64,000 nucleotides of DNA from Virgibacillus litoralis (GTDB taxonomy: Bacteria; Bacillota; Bacilli; Bacillales; Amphibacillaceae), in assembly GCF_017873675.1 (NCBI RefSeq), contig NZ_JAGGKK010000010.1, positions 62,001 through 126,000 on the forward strand, read 5' to 3'. The notes below the pieces were generated by a model. That model did no database searches. It had not been told where the DNA came from and was given only the letters and a program-made list of their open reading frames with translations. Below, piece by piece: positions 28,404 through 38,451 of this stretch; the first letter of the stretch is position 1, and each line of letters starts with the position of its first letter. The position numbers and the translations under genes were made by a program.

Positions 28404-29627
28404 TTGGTAGAGAAACATACTAGTAATAATGGACTTCGAATTGTGTTAGAAAATATACCTGCTGTACGTTCTGTTACAATTGGTATTTGGATATTAACTG
28501 GATCAAGAAATGAATCACAGCAAACAAATGGAATTTCCCATTTTCTTGAACATATGTTTTTTAAGGGGACCAAAAAAAGATCTCCACAGGATATTGCAGA
28601 AGCTTTTGATGCAATAGGTGGACAAGTTAATGCATTTACATCAAAAGAATACACGTGTTTTTATGCTAAAGTTATTGATACACATAAGGAATATGCTCTC
28701 GAAATTTTAGCTGATATGTTCTTTAATTCTACCTTTGATGAGGAAGAAATGGAACGTGAGAAAAAAGTTGTTTTGGAGGAAATTAAAATGTATGAAGATA
28801 CACCAGATGACATCGTTCACGATATTCTGGCTCGTGCTTCATACGGAGATCACCCATTAGGATATCCAATATTAGGTTCAGAAGAACAGTTACTATCTTT
28901 TAAACCGGATTCATTAAGGGATTATATAAAAGAGAGCTATACGCCAGAAAATGTAGTAGTTTCTGTTGCAGGTAATGTGGATGAATCATTTATTAAAACA
29001 GTAGATGGTTATTTTGGTAATTATGAATCAGGCTCGGAGCGAGCAAGATTAATGAAACCTGCATTTTTAGCAAATAATATTGAACGGAATAAAGATACTG
29101 AACAAGCTCATTTATGTCTGGGATATAACGGGTTGGCTGTCGGAGATGAGAATATGTACAGCTTAATCATCATGAATAACGTACTAGGTGGCAGTATGAG
29201 TTCAAGGCTTTTTCAGGAAGTCAGAGAAAAACAGGGATTAGCATATGCTGTATTTTCCTACCATGCATCATTTCAGGATAGTGGAATGCTGACAATTTAT
29301 GCTGGAACAGGCAATGATCAATTACCGCAACTGCAAGACACAATAAATCAAACTGTTGAGCAGCTCATAAGTAATGGCTTAACTGACAAAGAACTTAAGA
29401 ATAGTAAAGAACAGTTAAAAGGTAACCTCATGCTAAGCTTAGAGAGTACCAGCAGTCGTATGAGTCGCAATGGAAGGAACGAATTACTCTTAAACAGGCA
29501 TCGATCTTTAGATGATATGATACAGGAAATTGATGCAGTCAATCATGAAAAAATACAGAATGTAATTAAGACGATATTTAAACAATCTCCATCAAGTGCA
29601 TTAATTGCACCTAAAACACCTTCCTAA
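28404..29627 (+). CDS. mlpA: M16 family zinc metallopeptidase MlpA (YmxG)
   Basis: A 407-residue processing-peptidase-like protease. The inverted zinc motif HFLEH is in GISHFLEHMFFKGTKKRSPQ (about residues 47-66), with a downstream Glu in EREKKVVLEEIKMYEDTP. The C-terminal non-catalytic M16 half contains the SSRLFQEVREKQGLAY motif. TTG start follows AGGAGG with 7-base spacing. The locus is conserved after ylxY. In B. subtilis MlpA has been proposed to affect extracellular protease levels. Confidence 0.93.
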   Translation: MVEKHTSNNGLRIVLENIPAVRSVTIGIWILTGSRNESQQTNGISHFLEHMFFKGTKKRSPQDIAEAFDAIGGQVNAFTSKEYTCFYAKVIDTHKEYALEILADMFFNSTFDEEEMEREKKVVLEEIKMYEDTPDDIVHDILARASYGDHPLGYPILGSEEQLLSFKPDSLRDYIKESYTPENVVVSVAGNVDESFIKTVDGYFGNYESGSERARLMKPAFLANNIERNKDTEQAHLCLGYNGLAVGDENMYSLIIMNNVLGGSMSSRLFQEVREKQGLAYAVFSYHASFQDSGMLTIYAGTGNDQLPQLQDTINQTVEQLISNGLTDKELKNSKEQLKGNLMLSLESTSSRMSRNGRNELLLNRHRSLDDMIQEIDAVNHEKIQNVIKTIFKQSPSSALIAPKTPS

Positions 29628-29688
29628 TCATAGATTAGGTTAAATGGCATATATATACTAATAGCTAGACAATCATGGGGGCGATCAT

Positions 29689-29922
29689 ATGCGCTATAAG
29701 GATATTAGCGGTAAGGAAATTGTTAATGTCAACCATGGATCACGGTTGGGTATATTAGGTCAGACAGATCTTGAAATTAATGAAAAGACAGGTCAAATTG
29801 AATCGTTTGTCATTCCTAATTACAAATGGTTTGGTTTAAAAAAAGAAGGCGAAGAAACAAAAATCAGATGGAATTCAATTAAAAAAATCGGCGAAGATAT
29901 GATTATGATTGATATCGATTAG
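29689..29922 (+). CDS. ymxH: YlmC/YmxH family PRC-barrel sporulation protein
   Basis: A 77-residue protein of the YlmC/YmxH family with a PRC-barrel-like fold (MRYKDISGKEIVNVNHGSRLG, DLEINEKTGQIESFVIP). Members are restricted to spore formers; exact role unknown. Start ATG follows GGGGGCGATC. Followed by a terminator. Confidence 0.9.
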   Translation: MRYKDISGKEIVNVNHGSRLGILGQTDLEINEKTGQIESFVIPNYKWFGLKKEGEETKIRWNSIKKIGEDMIMIDID

Positions 29923-29940
29923 AGTAGTATCCGGTTTATG

Positions 29941-29976
29941 GGCTAGTGTCATTTTTATGATACTAGCCTTTTTTTT
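29941..29976 (+). terminator. Intrinsic terminator after ymxH
   Basis: GGCTAGTGTCAT (29941-29952) pairs with ATGATACTAGCC (29957-29968) with one G-U, followed by eight T. Confidence 0.92.
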
Positions 29977-29989
29977 GTTTTTGCTAATC

Positions 29990-30016
29990 ACTAACCCATG
30001 ATACGCACATAAGCTA
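29990..30016 (+). promoter_or_regulatory. Candidate sigma-K promoter of the dpaA operon
   Basis: CATA-AGC-TA at 30008-30016 matches the sigma-K -10 (CATAnnnTA). AC at 29990-29991 lies 16 bases upstream, as in the sigma-K -35. Mother-cell sigma-K control of spoVF is established in B. subtilis, which supports the call. Confidence 0.55.
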
Positions 30017-30063
30017 TAAGGAAATGAATTTAGTGAAAGTATGTCTGGAGGGGTTTTTCGACA

Positions 30064-30948
30064 ATGAATCAAATAATCGCTGTTATAGGTGGAGATGCAC
30101 GTTATCTGGAATTGATACGACAGTTGCAAACACTGCCTGATACAACCATTTTTTTAGTTGGATTTGATAAGTTGGAACAAGGATTCACAGGATTAAAACA
30201 AGTTGATTTTAGCGAATTAGAGCAAGAAAAACTAGATGCAGTTATCCTGCCAATAACTGGAACAAATAGTACAGGATATGTTGAGACAGTATTTTCCGAT
30301 CAGGAAATTAAATTAACAAAACAGTGGTTTGCACAGTTAAAAAAATCATCAATCGTATTTACTGGCATAACAAATGACTTTTTAACTTCTGTTACAGATG
30401 AACTTCATGTTTCGCTTATCCCGCTATTTAATCGGGATGATGTAGCCATATACAATTCAATTCCTACTGCTGAAGGAACAATAATGATGGCAATTGAGCA
30501 TACAGACTATACAATACATTCTTCACGAGTTATTGTGGTTGGATTTGGCAGAGTAGGCAACACAGTAGCAAATAAATTCTCTGCCCTTGGGGCGGAAGTT
30601 TCTGTCTGTGCAAGAAGTATTATGGATTTAGCCAGAATAACCGAAATGGGACATACAGCTATTCCATTTGAAAAATTACATGAACATACAAATGAGTGCG
30701 ACTTGCTAATTAATACAGTTCCAGCACAAGTTGTTAAAAAAGAATCAATTCAACAGCTTCCATCACACGCATTTATTATTGATCTAGCTTCAAAGCCTGG
30801 CGGTACGGATTTTGCTTATGCAGACCAACGAGGTATTAAGGCAATTTTAGCAAGAAGTCTACCAGGTATAGTAGCGCCGAAGACTGCAGGCAAAATATTG
30901 GCCGATGTAATTAAGCAATTTTTAACTAATGAGGAGGAACGAATATAA
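30064..30948 (+). CDS. dpaA: Dipicolinate synthase subunit A
   Basis: With DpaB, oxidises dihydrodipicolinate to dipicolinic acid for the spore core. The 294-residue protein has an N-terminal DpaA domain (MNQIIAVIGGDARYLELIRQL) and a C-terminal Rossmann NAD(P)-binding domain (VIVVGFGRVGNTVANKFSALGAEV; DLLINTVPAQVV; IIDLASKPGGTDF). ATG follows GGAGGGGTTTTTCGACA. The stop overlaps the dpaB start by one base (TAATG). Also called spoVFA. Confidence 0.96.
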   Translation: MNQIIAVIGGDARYLELIRQLQTLPDTTIFLVGFDKLEQGFTGLKQVDFSELEQEKLDAVILPITGTNSTGYVETVFSDQEIKLTKQWFAQLKKSSIVFTGITNDFLTSVTDELHVSLIPLFNRDDVAIYNSIPTAEGTIMMAIEHTDYTIHSSRVIVVGFGRVGNTVANKFSALGAEVSVCARSIMDLARITEMGHTAIPFEKLHEHTNECDLLINTVPAQVVKKESIQQLPSHAFIIDLASKPGGTDFAYADQRGIKAILARSLPGIVAPKTAGKILADVIKQFLTNEEERI

Positions 30949-31553
30949 TGTCATTAGAAGGAAAAAGAATCGGATTTGGATTTACTGCATCACATTGTAC
31001 GTATGACAAAGTATTTCCTCAACTGGAACGTTTAGTTGAGGCTGGAGCAGATGTAATACCTATCGTTACGTATACAGTCAGAACCACAGATACCAAGTTT
31101 GGCAAAGCAGCAGATCATGTTGCGAAAATAGAATCCATTACAGGAAAAAGTGTTATCACAACAATGCCCGAAGCGGAACCATTAGGACCAAAATTGCCTT
31201 TAGATTGCATGGTGATTGCTCCATTAACTGGAAACTCATTAAGTAAAATGGCAAATGCGTTAACAGATTCGCCAGTATTAATGGCAGCAAAGGCAACAAT
31301 GCGAAATCAGAATCCAGTTGTTCTTGGAATAGCCACTAATGATGCACTTGGACTAAATGGTGTAAATTTAATGCGATTAATGGCAAGTAAATTCATTTAT
31401 TTTATTCCCTACGGTCAAGATGATCCTATAAAAAAGCCTAATTCGTTAGTCGCAGACATGGACTATTTGCTTGATACAGTTGAACATGCGATTCAGCATA
31501 AACAACTTCAGCCTGTAATTATACCTCATGAGTATGATAATATGGTAAAATAA
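30948..31553 (+). CDS. dpaB: Dipicolinate synthase subunit B
   Basis: A 201-residue flavoprotein-like subunit (GKRIGFGFTASHCTYDKVFPQLERLVEAGADVIPIVTYTV; CMVIAPLTGNSLSKMANALTDSPVLMAAKATMRN). It is homologous to Dfp/flavoprotein folds and acts with DpaA in the mother cell. One-base overlap with dpaA suggests coupled translation. Also called spoVFB. Confidence 0.96.
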   Translation: MSLEGKRIGFGFTASHCTYDKVFPQLERLVEAGADVIPIVTYTVRTTDTKFGKAADHVAKIESITGKSVITTMPEAEPLGPKLPLDCMVIAPLTGNSLSKMANALTDSPVLMAAKATMRNQNPVVLGIATNDALGLNGVNLMRLMASKFIYFIPYGQDDPIKKPNSLVADMDYLLDTVEHAIQHKQLQPVIIPHEYDNMVK

Positions 31554-31585
31554 ATAGAATCTTATTATAGTGAGGTGTCATTACA

Positions 31586-32632
31586 ATGACAAAGAAAACA
31601 GCATACAATATAGCAGTAGTAGGTGCAACTGGAGCAGTAGGCCAAAAGATCACTCAAATACTTGAGCAAAAGAATTTTCCAATAAATGAGCTGAAGCTTT
31701 TATCATCGAAGCGATCAGCAGGCACAAAGCTATTGTTTAAAAATCAGGAAATAACAGTGGAAGAAGCTACACCAGATAGTTTTGCTGGCGTAGATATTGC
31801 TTTATTTTCAGCTGGGGGTTCTGTCTCTAAACAGTTAGCACCAGAAGCAGTAAAACATGGAGCAGTAGTAGTTGATAATACAAGTGCATATAGAATGGAC
31901 AATGAAGTTCCTTTAGTAGTACCAGAAGTTAATGAAGAAGATATTAAATCACATAAAGGAATTATTGCAAATCCAAATTGTTCAACTATTCAAATGGTAG
32001 CTGCTTTAAAACCAATTCAGGAAGCATTCGGTATATCTCGTGTAATTGTCTCAACATATCAGGCAGTTTCCGGAGCCGGTAACGAGGCATGTAATGAATT
32101 GGAAAACCAGACAAAGCAATATTTAAATAATGAGGATATGACAGCTGAGCTATTACCTGTAAAAGGGGATGAAAAGCATTATCCAATTGCATTTAATGCA
32201 CTCCCGCAAATAGATGTATTTCAGGAAAACGGCTATACATTTGAAGAGATGAAAATGATAAATGAAACTAAAAAAATAATGCATGCTCCAAATTTATCAG
32301 TAGCAGCTACATGCGTTAGGCTACCTCTTTTCACTTCGCACGCCGAAAGTGTTTATGTTGATGTTGAAAAAGAAGGATTAGCAGTAGAAGATATTTGGAA
32401 CGTGTTAAGGGATGCAGAAGGAGTAATTCTGGAAGATGACCCAAGTACACAAACATATCCTACGCCATTGAGCGCTTCAAATAAAGAAGAAGTATTTGTA
32501 GGGCGCGTGCGAAAAGATTTGGATAATGATAAAGGAATTCACTTATGGGTTGTATCAGATAATCTTGTAAAAGGTGCTGCGTGGAACACGATTCAAATTG
32601 CCGATCGTTTGATAAAAAATAACTGGCTATAA
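31586..32632 (+). CDS. asd: Aspartate-semialdehyde dehydrogenase
   Basis: Reduces aspartyl phosphate to aspartate semialdehyde in the lysine/threonine/methionine pathway. The 348-residue protein has VVGATGAVGQKI (NADPH site), ALFSAGGSVS, the active-site NPNCSTIQMV (Cys) and the catalytic His in RLPLFTSHAESV. Clustered with dpaAB, dapG and dapA, which links supply of diaminopimelate and dihydrodipicolinate to sporulation. Confidence 0.96.
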   Translation: MTKKTAYNIAVVGATGAVGQKITQILEQKNFPINELKLLSSKRSAGTKLLFKNQEITVEEATPDSFAGVDIALFSAGGSVSKQLAPEAVKHGAVVVDNTSAYRMDNEVPLVVPEVNEEDIKSHKGIIANPNCSTIQMVAALKPIQEAFGISRVIVSTYQAVSGAGNEACNELENQTKQYLNNEDMTAELLPVKGDEKHYPIAFNALPQIDVFQENGYTFEEMKMINETKKIMHAPNLSVAATCVRLPLFTSHAESVYVDVEKEGLAVEDIWNVLRDAEGVILEDDPSTQTYPTPLSASNKEEVFVGRVRKDLDNDKGIHLWVVSDNLVKGAAWNTIQIADRLIKNNWL

Positions 32633-32647
32633 TTTAGAGGTGAAATA

Positions 32648-33874
32648 ATGCAGGTATTAGTACAAAAATTTGGTGGTACTTCGGTACAAACCGAAGAAAA
32701 CAGAAATCATGTCATTAAACATATTAAAAATGCTCTAATTAAGAATTATAAAATAGTTGTTGTTGTATCTGCATTGGGGCGAAAACCTGATCCGTACGCT
32801 ACAGATACATTACTGGATTTAATAGGGTTTCCTTCGAATCATAATTCAAATCGTGAGCTTGATTTGTTAATGTCCTGCGGTGAGACGATTGCTTCAGTCG
32901 TCTTGTCAAATGAACTTCAAAAAAGTCATATAAGTGCTTCAGCTCTAACTGGGGCACAGGCTGGATTTATTACAAACGATGATTTTAACCAGGCTAAGAT
33001 AAAAGAGGTAAGAACGGAGCGTATCCTAAAAGAATTTGAACAGCATGATGTAGTAGTTGTAGCTGGATTTCAAGGACAAACATCTACAGGTGAAATAACA
33101 ACTATTGGCCGCGGTGGCAGTGATACTACAGCTGCTGCTCTAGGTGCTGCACTGGAAGCGGACAGCATTGATATCTTTACCGATGTAAATGGAGTTATGA
33201 CTGCAGATCCGCGTGTTGTTTCTAAGGCTAGACCGCTAGATATTGTTACGTACACAGAAATATGCAATTTAGCATATCAGGGAGCAAAAGTTATTCATCC
33301 GCGTGCTGTCGAGATTGCGATGCAGGCAAAAATCCCAATGCGTGTAAGGTCAACATACCTACAGGAAGAAGGAACATTGGTTACTGCATCCAGATTGCAG
33401 GAATTAGACAGTGTTATTCCAGACCGGTTAATAACTGGAATTGCTCATATTTCGTCTATAAGCCAAATTAAAGTACAAACTAAAGAAGAGGCACATCGGT
33501 TACAGTCTGAAGTATTTAAGGCAATGGCCGAGGCTGGGATTTCAGTTGATTTTATTAATATTTCACCGACAGGAGTAATTTACACAGTTCCGAATGCACA
33601 TACAGATAAAGCAGTGCATATATTGGAGACACTGGGTTTTTATCCAGAAATAACTGAGAATTGTGCGAAGGTATCTGCTGTTGGTGCTGGTATGACAGGA
33701 GTTCCAGGCGTTGCTTCAAGAATAGTGCAATCACTGACGAATGCCGGTGTACAAATATTACAATCAGCAGATAGTCACACAACTATTTGGGTTCTCATTC
33801 ATGAAAATGATTTAAATGCTGCTGTTAATGCATTACATGATGTTTTTGATTTAAGCGGTGATAATGCGGTATAA
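32648..33874 (+). CDS. dapG: Aspartate kinase I (DapG type)
   Basis: First step of the aspartate pathway. The 408-residue protein has KFGGTSVQTEENRNHVI, the catalytic ATP/aspartate region (TTIGRGGSDTTAAALGAALEADSIDIFTDVNGVMTADPRV), and two C-terminal ACT domains (about 265-400). In B. subtilis this isozyme is inhibited by diaminopimelate; its clustering with asd, dapA and dpaAB fits that role. ATG follows GAGGTGAAATA. Confidence 0.95.
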   Translation: MQVLVQKFGGTSVQTEENRNHVIKHIKNALIKNYKIVVVVSALGRKPDPYATDTLLDLIGFPSNHNSNRELDLLMSCGETIASVVLSNELQKSHISASALTGAQAGFITNDDFNQAKIKEVRTERILKEFEQHDVVVVAGFQGQTSTGEITTIGRGGSDTTAAALGAALEADSIDIFTDVNGVMTADPRVVSKARPLDIVTYTEICNLAYQGAKVIHPRAVEIAMQAKIPMRVRSTYLQEEGTLVTASRLQELDSVIPDRLITGIAHISSISQIKVQTKEEAHRLQSEVFKAMAEAGISVDFINISPTGVIYTVPNAHTDKAVHILETLGFYPEITENCAKVSAVGAGMTGVPGVASRIVQSLTNAGVQILQSADSHTTIWVLIHENDLNAAVNALHDVFDLSGDNAV

Positions 33875-33901
33875 GGTATAGAAAGAGGTAGGTGTACTAA
33901 C

Positions 33902-34765
33902 ATGAAGTTTGGCAAAGTTTTAACAGCAATGGTGACACCACTTGATAACAGTGGAAATATTGATTTCAATCAGACCACCAAATTGATTGAATATTTACTG
34001 GAAAACGGCAGTGAAGGATTAGTTATTGCTGGTACCACTGGTGAGTCGCCAACATTAACGGTAGAAGAGAAGGTTGCTCTATTTAAGCACGTAGTAGAGA
34101 AAGTAAATAAACGAGTTCCTGTTATAGCGGGTGCAGGCAGTAATAACACTGCTTCAGCTGTCGCGCTAACAAAAGAAGCGGAAGCGGTTGGGGTAGATGC
34201 TATAATGCTTGTTACACCGTATTATAATAAACCTAATCAGCAAGGGCTTTATGAGCATTTCGCTACTATTGCAAAAGAAACTAATTTACCGGTTATGATG
34301 TATAATATACCAGGTAGATCTGTAATCAAAATGAATGCTGATACAATTATTCGCTTAAGTGAAATTGAAAATATTGTTTCAGTAAAGGAAGCCAGCGGGG
34401 ATCTTAATCTGACATCAACTGTTATTGAAGGAACACCTGACAATTTTAGTGTATATTGTGGAGAAGATGCAATAACATTACCTATGCTTGCAATTGGAGC
34501 AGATGGCGTTGTATCAGTTGCTTCTCATATCATCGGAAATGAAATGAAAAATATGGTTAATGCATATCAATCAGGAGATGTAAAAAATGCTGCATCATTA
34601 CATCGTAAATTATTACCGATTATGAATGGTTTATTTGCTGCGCCATCACCAACACCAGTCAAGGCAGCATTGAAAATGAAAGGTATGGATGTTGGTGGTG
34701 TTCGATTACCATTGGTGCCACTTACTGATCAAGAAGAAAGTACGTTAGAAAAATTAATTCAATAA
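33902..34765 (+). CDS. dapA: 4-hydroxy-tetrahydrodipicolinate synthase
   Basis: Condenses pyruvate with aspartate semialdehyde at the start of the diaminopimelate branch; its product line also feeds DpaAB. The 287-residue TIM barrel has GLVIAGTTGESPTLTVEEK, VDAIMLVTPYYNKPNQQGLYEHF, MMYNIPGRSV (Tyr) and VSVKEASGDL with the Schiff-base Lys. ATG follows AAAGAGGTAGGTG. A terminator follows at once; in B. subtilis rnjB would come next. Confidence 0.97.
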   Translation: MKFGKVLTAMVTPLDNSGNIDFNQTTKLIEYLLENGSEGLVIAGTTGESPTLTVEEKVALFKHVVEKVNKRVPVIAGAGSNNTASAVALTKEAEAVGVDAIMLVTPYYNKPNQQGLYEHFATIAKETNLPVMMYNIPGRSVIKMNADTIIRLSEIENIVSVKEASGDLNLTSTVIEGTPDNFSVYCGEDAITLPMLAIGADGVVSVASHIIGNEMKNMVNAYQSGDVKNAASLHRKLLPIMNGLFAAPSPTPVKAALKMKGMDVGGVRLPLVPLTDQEESTLEKLIQ

Positions 34766-34800
34766 AAAAATTATCGGCATCCACTGCCGATAATTTTTTT
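34764..34800 (+). terminator. Intrinsic terminator after dapA
   Basis: AAAAAATTATCGGCA pairs with TGCCGATAATTTTTT, loop TCCAC. Strong, and possibly bidirectional because of its A/T flanks. Confidence 0.93.
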
Positions 34801-34877
34801 ATTCCTTGTATGGTAAACTTCCACTTCGTTCATACTAACGTTATACGTACTGAACATAGAAAAGGGAGTGTCTATAA

Positions 34878-35612
34878 ATGGATAAGAATCCATCAAAGAA
34901 GGATGATCAGAATCAGGGAGATCAATCAAATACATCTTCACTAGTGCAAAAAATTCAACAGTTGGGTCAATCGAATGTCCCACAAGCGCCAGACTCCAAT
35001 ATCCATGTTTTGTCTATCATCGGCCAGGTTGAAGGACATGTCCAATTACCTCCTCAAAACAAAACAACAAAATATGAACATTTGCTGCCACAACTTATTG
35101 CAATTGAACAGAATCCTAAAATCGAAGGGTTAATTGTTTTATTAAATACAGTCGGAGGCGATGTCGAAGCAGGGCTTGCACTATCCGAAATGATTGCATC
35201 TATTTCCAAGCCAACTGTTTCTATTGTGCTAGGTGGAGGCCATTCGATCGGTGTACCAATTGCAGTAGCTACAGATTATTCATTTGTTGTACCCACAGCC
35301 ACAATGACCATTCATCCAATTCGATTAACAGGATTAGTAATCGGTGTACCACAAACATTTGAGTATATGGATAAAATGCAGGATCGAGTAATTAACTTTG
35401 TTACACAACATTCCAACATTAAAGAAGAAAAATTCAAAGAGTTAATGTTTGCTAAAGGTAATCTTACACGTGATATTGGAACAAATGTTGTAGGGGATAA
35501 TGCAGTTGAATATGGTCTGATAGATGCAGTAGGAGGAGTAAACGAAGCGATGAAAAAAGTAAATGAAATGATTAAGAGTAATAAACAAACAGAAGATCAG
35601 GTGATGCAGTAA
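34878..35612 (+). CDS. tepA: ClpP-like protease TepA (translocation-enhancing protein)
   Basis: A 244-residue ClpP/crotonase-fold serine protease of the TepA family. After a polar N-terminal 40 residues come [38 protein letters not shown], the nucleophile in [15 protein letters not shown] (Ser) and [10 protein letters not shown] (His). B. subtilis TepA has been linked to secretion and signal-peptide handling, and related proteins to spore protein degradation. The stop overlaps the ylzJ start by one base (TAATG). Confidence 0.93.
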   Translation: MDKNPSKKDDQNQGDQSNTSSLVQKIQQLGQSNVPQAPDSNIHVLSIIGQVEGHVQLPPQNKTTKYEHLLPQLIAIEQNPKIEGLIVLLNTVGGDVEAGLALSEMIASISKPTVSIVLGGGHSIGVPIAVATDYSFVVPTATMTIHPIRLTGLVIGVPQTFEYMDKMQDRVINFVTQHSNIKEEKFKELMFAKGNLTRDIGTNVVGDNAVEYGLIDAVGGVNEAMKKVNEMIKSNKQTEDQVMQ

Positions 35613-35815
35613 TGTTATATACACCTTTATCTGAAACAGATATTTTTCCATATTCCGAAAAGGATTTCTCCAATCGTCACTGTGTTTCCTATCAAGGAAA
35701 AGATTTATATGTAGAACAGGCAGAAGATGGAAGTTACCAATTATTACAATTATTGTCCTCTGACCCTCAGGACTTTATGAATAGTGACTACAACCCTGGA
35801 ACTATTTTACGGTAA
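35612..35815 (+). CDS. ylzJ: YlzJ-like small protein
   Basis: A 67-residue protein ([13 protein letters not shown], then YLVEQ-like core, ending MNSDYNPGTIL) of the YlzJ family, found between tepA and spoIIIE in Bacillus. Function unknown. Its ATG overlaps the tepA stop, implying coupling. Confidence 0.88.
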   Translation: MLYTPLSETDIFPYSEKDFSNRHCVSYQGKDLYVEQAEDGSYQLLQLLSSDPQDFMNSDYNPGTILR

Positions 35816-35840
35816 TCAGTAAGCCATCAGAAAAAATCTG

Positions 35841-35903
35841 TGCTATAATGTAATTAATTGTATTGTATAGTCAACCCTTGCCTATCAAAATGGCAGGGGT
35901 TTG
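35841..35903 (+). promoter_or_regulatory. Extended -10 promoter and leader hairpin ahead of spoIIIE
   Basis: TGCTATAAT at 35841-35849 is an extended -10; the -35 is poor. The leader contains AACCCTTGCC (35873-35882) paired with GGCAGGGGTT (35892-35901) and a short T-rich tail. The arms are nearly identical to the second rimP-leader hairpin, so partial attenuation is possible. Confidence 0.5.
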
Positions 35904-35952
35904 CTATTCAATTGTTATTATTGACTGCCCAGATGTAATAGAGGTGATAATT

Positions 35953-38223
35953 TTGGCAAAGAAAAAAAGGAGAAAAAAGAAAAGTCAATTAAAGAAACAA
36001 GTGAAATTTGAGTTATTAGGATTACTATTTATTTTTCTAGCTATTTTTGGAAGTGGTGCTAGTGCTATTAGTGATGGAGCAATTCCAGGAGGTCTTGAAT
36101 ATATTTTTCGATTCTTTTTAGGAATCTGGTATTTTATTGCTTCTATCTTCTTACTGATTACGGGAATAATGCTAATGGTTAAAAGACGCTATCCAAATTT
36201 CACTAATAAAAAGATGATCGGTTTTTATATTATTTTTATTGGTGTATTACTGATAACACATATTCAGACATATGAAAGATTACTATTGTTGTCAGAGGAT
36301 ACATCAATTATTAAAACAACATGGAACAATTTCTTCGCATACATAGATGGCAGTATCTCCTCTACACAAACAGGTGGGGGGATGACTGGAGCAATTCTAT
36401 TTGCGTTTTGCTATTTCTTATTTTCATCTGTTGGTGCAAAGATTGTTGCTATTTTCTCAATCATAGTTGGTTTTATTTTTATTACAGAGTTTTCCTTAGG
36501 TGACTTCTTTTCAAAATGGACGAAACGAATATCTAAAACTATTAAGTCTATTAAAGGTAAATGGAAAGAATCACGTGTAAATAAGCAAATCAATAACGGC
36601 GACGAAATCTATGAAATGAATTCGGAATCTGAACCAGGTACTAATCAGGAGGAACCAGTAATTGAGGATTTCACCGATATTGCTTACTCGTTTGATCCCA
36701 ATGAATCGACTAAACCTGCTATTGAAGAAGTGGTAGAATCTAACGAAGAAAATAAAGAGCCAGATAATGAAAATCCATTGCCGATGACAGAAGCAGAAAA
36801 CTATGAATATATATTGCCTTCACCTAGTTTATTAGCCGAACCTTCTCAAAGCTCACAACAGCATGAAAAGTCACATATTCAGGCTACTGTAAAAAAATTG
36901 GAACGAACTTTTAATAGTTTTGGTGTGAAAGCTAGGGTTACTAAAGTACATGTAGGTCCTGCAGTTACCAAATATGAAGTATACCCTGATGCAGGAGTGA
37001 AGGTTAGTAAGATTGTTAACTTACATGATGATCTTGCTCTAGCGTTAGCGGCAAAAGACATACGAATAGAGGCGCCAATACCTGGAAAATCAGCTGTTGG
37101 AATTGAAGTTCCTAACCAGGAAATAGCGATGGTCTCATTAAGAGAAGTGCTGGATAGTACACTAAATAAGCAAGCATCAAAACTATTATTTGCACTAGGC
37201 AGAGATATATCCGGTGAATCCGTAGTGGCTGAGTTAAATAAAATGCCACACTTGCTTATCGCGGGTGCAACAGGAAGCGGGAAGAGTGTTTGTGTAAATG
37301 GAATTATCACGACAATATTAATGCGTGCAAAACCCCATGAAGTAAAAATGATGATGATTGATCCAAAGAAAGTAGAACTTAACGTCTATAATGGTATTCC
37401 ACATTTACTAGCACCTGTTGTTACCGATCCGAAAAAGGCTTCACGAGCACTGAAAAAAGTGGTCGCAGAAATGGAGAGAAGGTACGAACTATTCTCTGAC
37501 ACAGGGACGCGTAATATAGAAGGCTATAATGAATATATTCGTAAATACAATCAGACATCAGAAGAAAAGCAACCCAATCTACCATATATTGTAGTGTTAG
37601 TGGACGAGCTGGCAGACCTAATGATGGTCGCATCAAACGACGTAGAAGATGCTATTACTAGATTGGCACAAATGGCAAGAGCAGCAGGTATTCACCTGAT
37701 ATTGGCTACACAACGGCCCTCTGTTGATGTAATTACCGGTGTAATTAAAGCAAATATTCCATCAAGAATTGCATTCAGTGTGTCATCCCAAACTGATTCA
37801 CGTACAATCCTGGACTCAGGTGGTGCAGAGAAACTTTTAGGCCGTGGAGATATGCTGTTCATGCCGGTAGGATCCTCAAGACCAACAAGAGTTCAAGGTG
37901 CGTTTTTATCTGATGAAGAGGTTGAACGGATCGTTGATCATAGTATTGAGCAGCAAAAAGCGAAATATCAGGAAGAGATGATACCAGAGGAAACTAATGA
38001 AGTTACTTCGGATGTTGATGACGACTTATATGATGATGCTGTTAGACTTATAACGGAAATGCAAAGTGCCAGTGTATCAATGCTGCAACGCAGATTCCGA
38101 ATTGGCTACACACGAGCAGCTCGTTTAATCGATGCTATGGAAGACCGGGGCATAGTTGGTCCGTATGAAGGTAGTAAACCACGAACTGTGCTTGTATCAC
38201 AAAGCGAGGAAAAGTCTTCATAA
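35953..38223 (+). CDS. spoIIIE: DNA translocase SpoIIIE/FtsK
   Basis: Pumps the chromosome into the forespore. The 756-residue protein has a basic N-terminus ([15 protein letters not shown]), four transmembrane helices (about 20-175), an acidic linker, and the RecA-like motor with Walker A GATGSGKS and Walker [37 protein letters not shown] follows in the motor, and then a C-terminal winged-helix gamma domain ([24 protein letters not shown]) that reads SRS/KOPS-type sites. TTG at 35953 follows GAGGTGATAATT; the longer frame from 35863 crosses the leader hairpin and is rejected. Confidence 0.96.
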   Translation: MAKKKRRKKKSQLKKQVKFELLGLLFIFLAIFGSGASAISDGAIPGGLEYIFRFFLGIWYFIASIFLLITGIMLMVKRRYPNFTNKKMIGFYIIFIGVLLITHIQTYERLLLLSEDTSIIKTTWNNFFAYIDGSISSTQTGGGMTGAILFAFCYFLFSSVGAKIVAIFSIIVGFIFITEFSLGDFFSKWTKRISKTIKSIKGKWKESRVNKQINNGDEIYEMNSESEPGTNQEEPVIEDFTDIAYSFDPNESTKPAIEEVVESNEENKEPDNENPLPMTEAENYEYILPSPSLLAEPSQSSQQHEKSHIQATVKKLERTFNSFGVKARVTKVHVGPAVTKYEVYPDAGVKVSKIVNLHDDLALALAAKDIRIEAPIPGKSAVGIEVPNQEIAMVSLREVLDSTLNKQASKLLFALGRDISGESVVAELNKMPHLLIAGATGSGKSVCVNGIITTILMRAKPHEVKMMMIDPKKVELNVYNGIPHLLAPVVTDPKKASRALKKVVAEMERRYELFSDTGTRNIEGYNEYIRKYNQTSEEKQPNLPYIVVLVDELADLMMVASNDVEDAITRLAQMARAAGIHLILATQRPSVDVITGVIKANIPSRIAFSVSSQTDSRTILDSGGAEKLLGRGDMLFMPVGSSRPTRVQGAFLSDEEVERIVDHSIEQQKAKYQEEMIPEETNEVTSDVDDDLYDDAVRLITEMQSASVSMLQRRFRIGYTRAARLIDAMEDRGIVGPYEGSKPRTVLVSQSEEKSS

Positions 38224-38232
38224 AAAATTATG

Positions 38233-38276
38233 ACGGACAGTTTATTCCTATTAATTTAGGAAATAACTGTCCGTTT
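38233..38276 (+). terminator. Intrinsic terminator after spoIIIE
   Basis: ACGGACAGTT (38233-38242) pairs with AACTGTCCGT (38265-38274), with further inner pairing (TTCCTA/TAGGAA), then TTT. Confidence 0.8.
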
Positions 38277-38451
38277 AACTTGCTAGTTATAACTTCGACT
38301 TTCGAACTATATTTAAATAAGTTTTTTTATGTAAATTTTCCTATATCTATTTATTTATTACTCTAAAAGTGTTATATTTATGTCGAATATAAGAGTCATA
38401 CGTCAGATGTCAGATCTCTTTTTGTTGATTAGGGTAAATTGGAGGGGTGTC

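Noticed and set aside
35863-35952. Longer SpoIIIE start
   Set aside because: The extension is translated from the leader hairpin; TTG at 35953 with GAGGTGATAATT matches the family start AKKKR.
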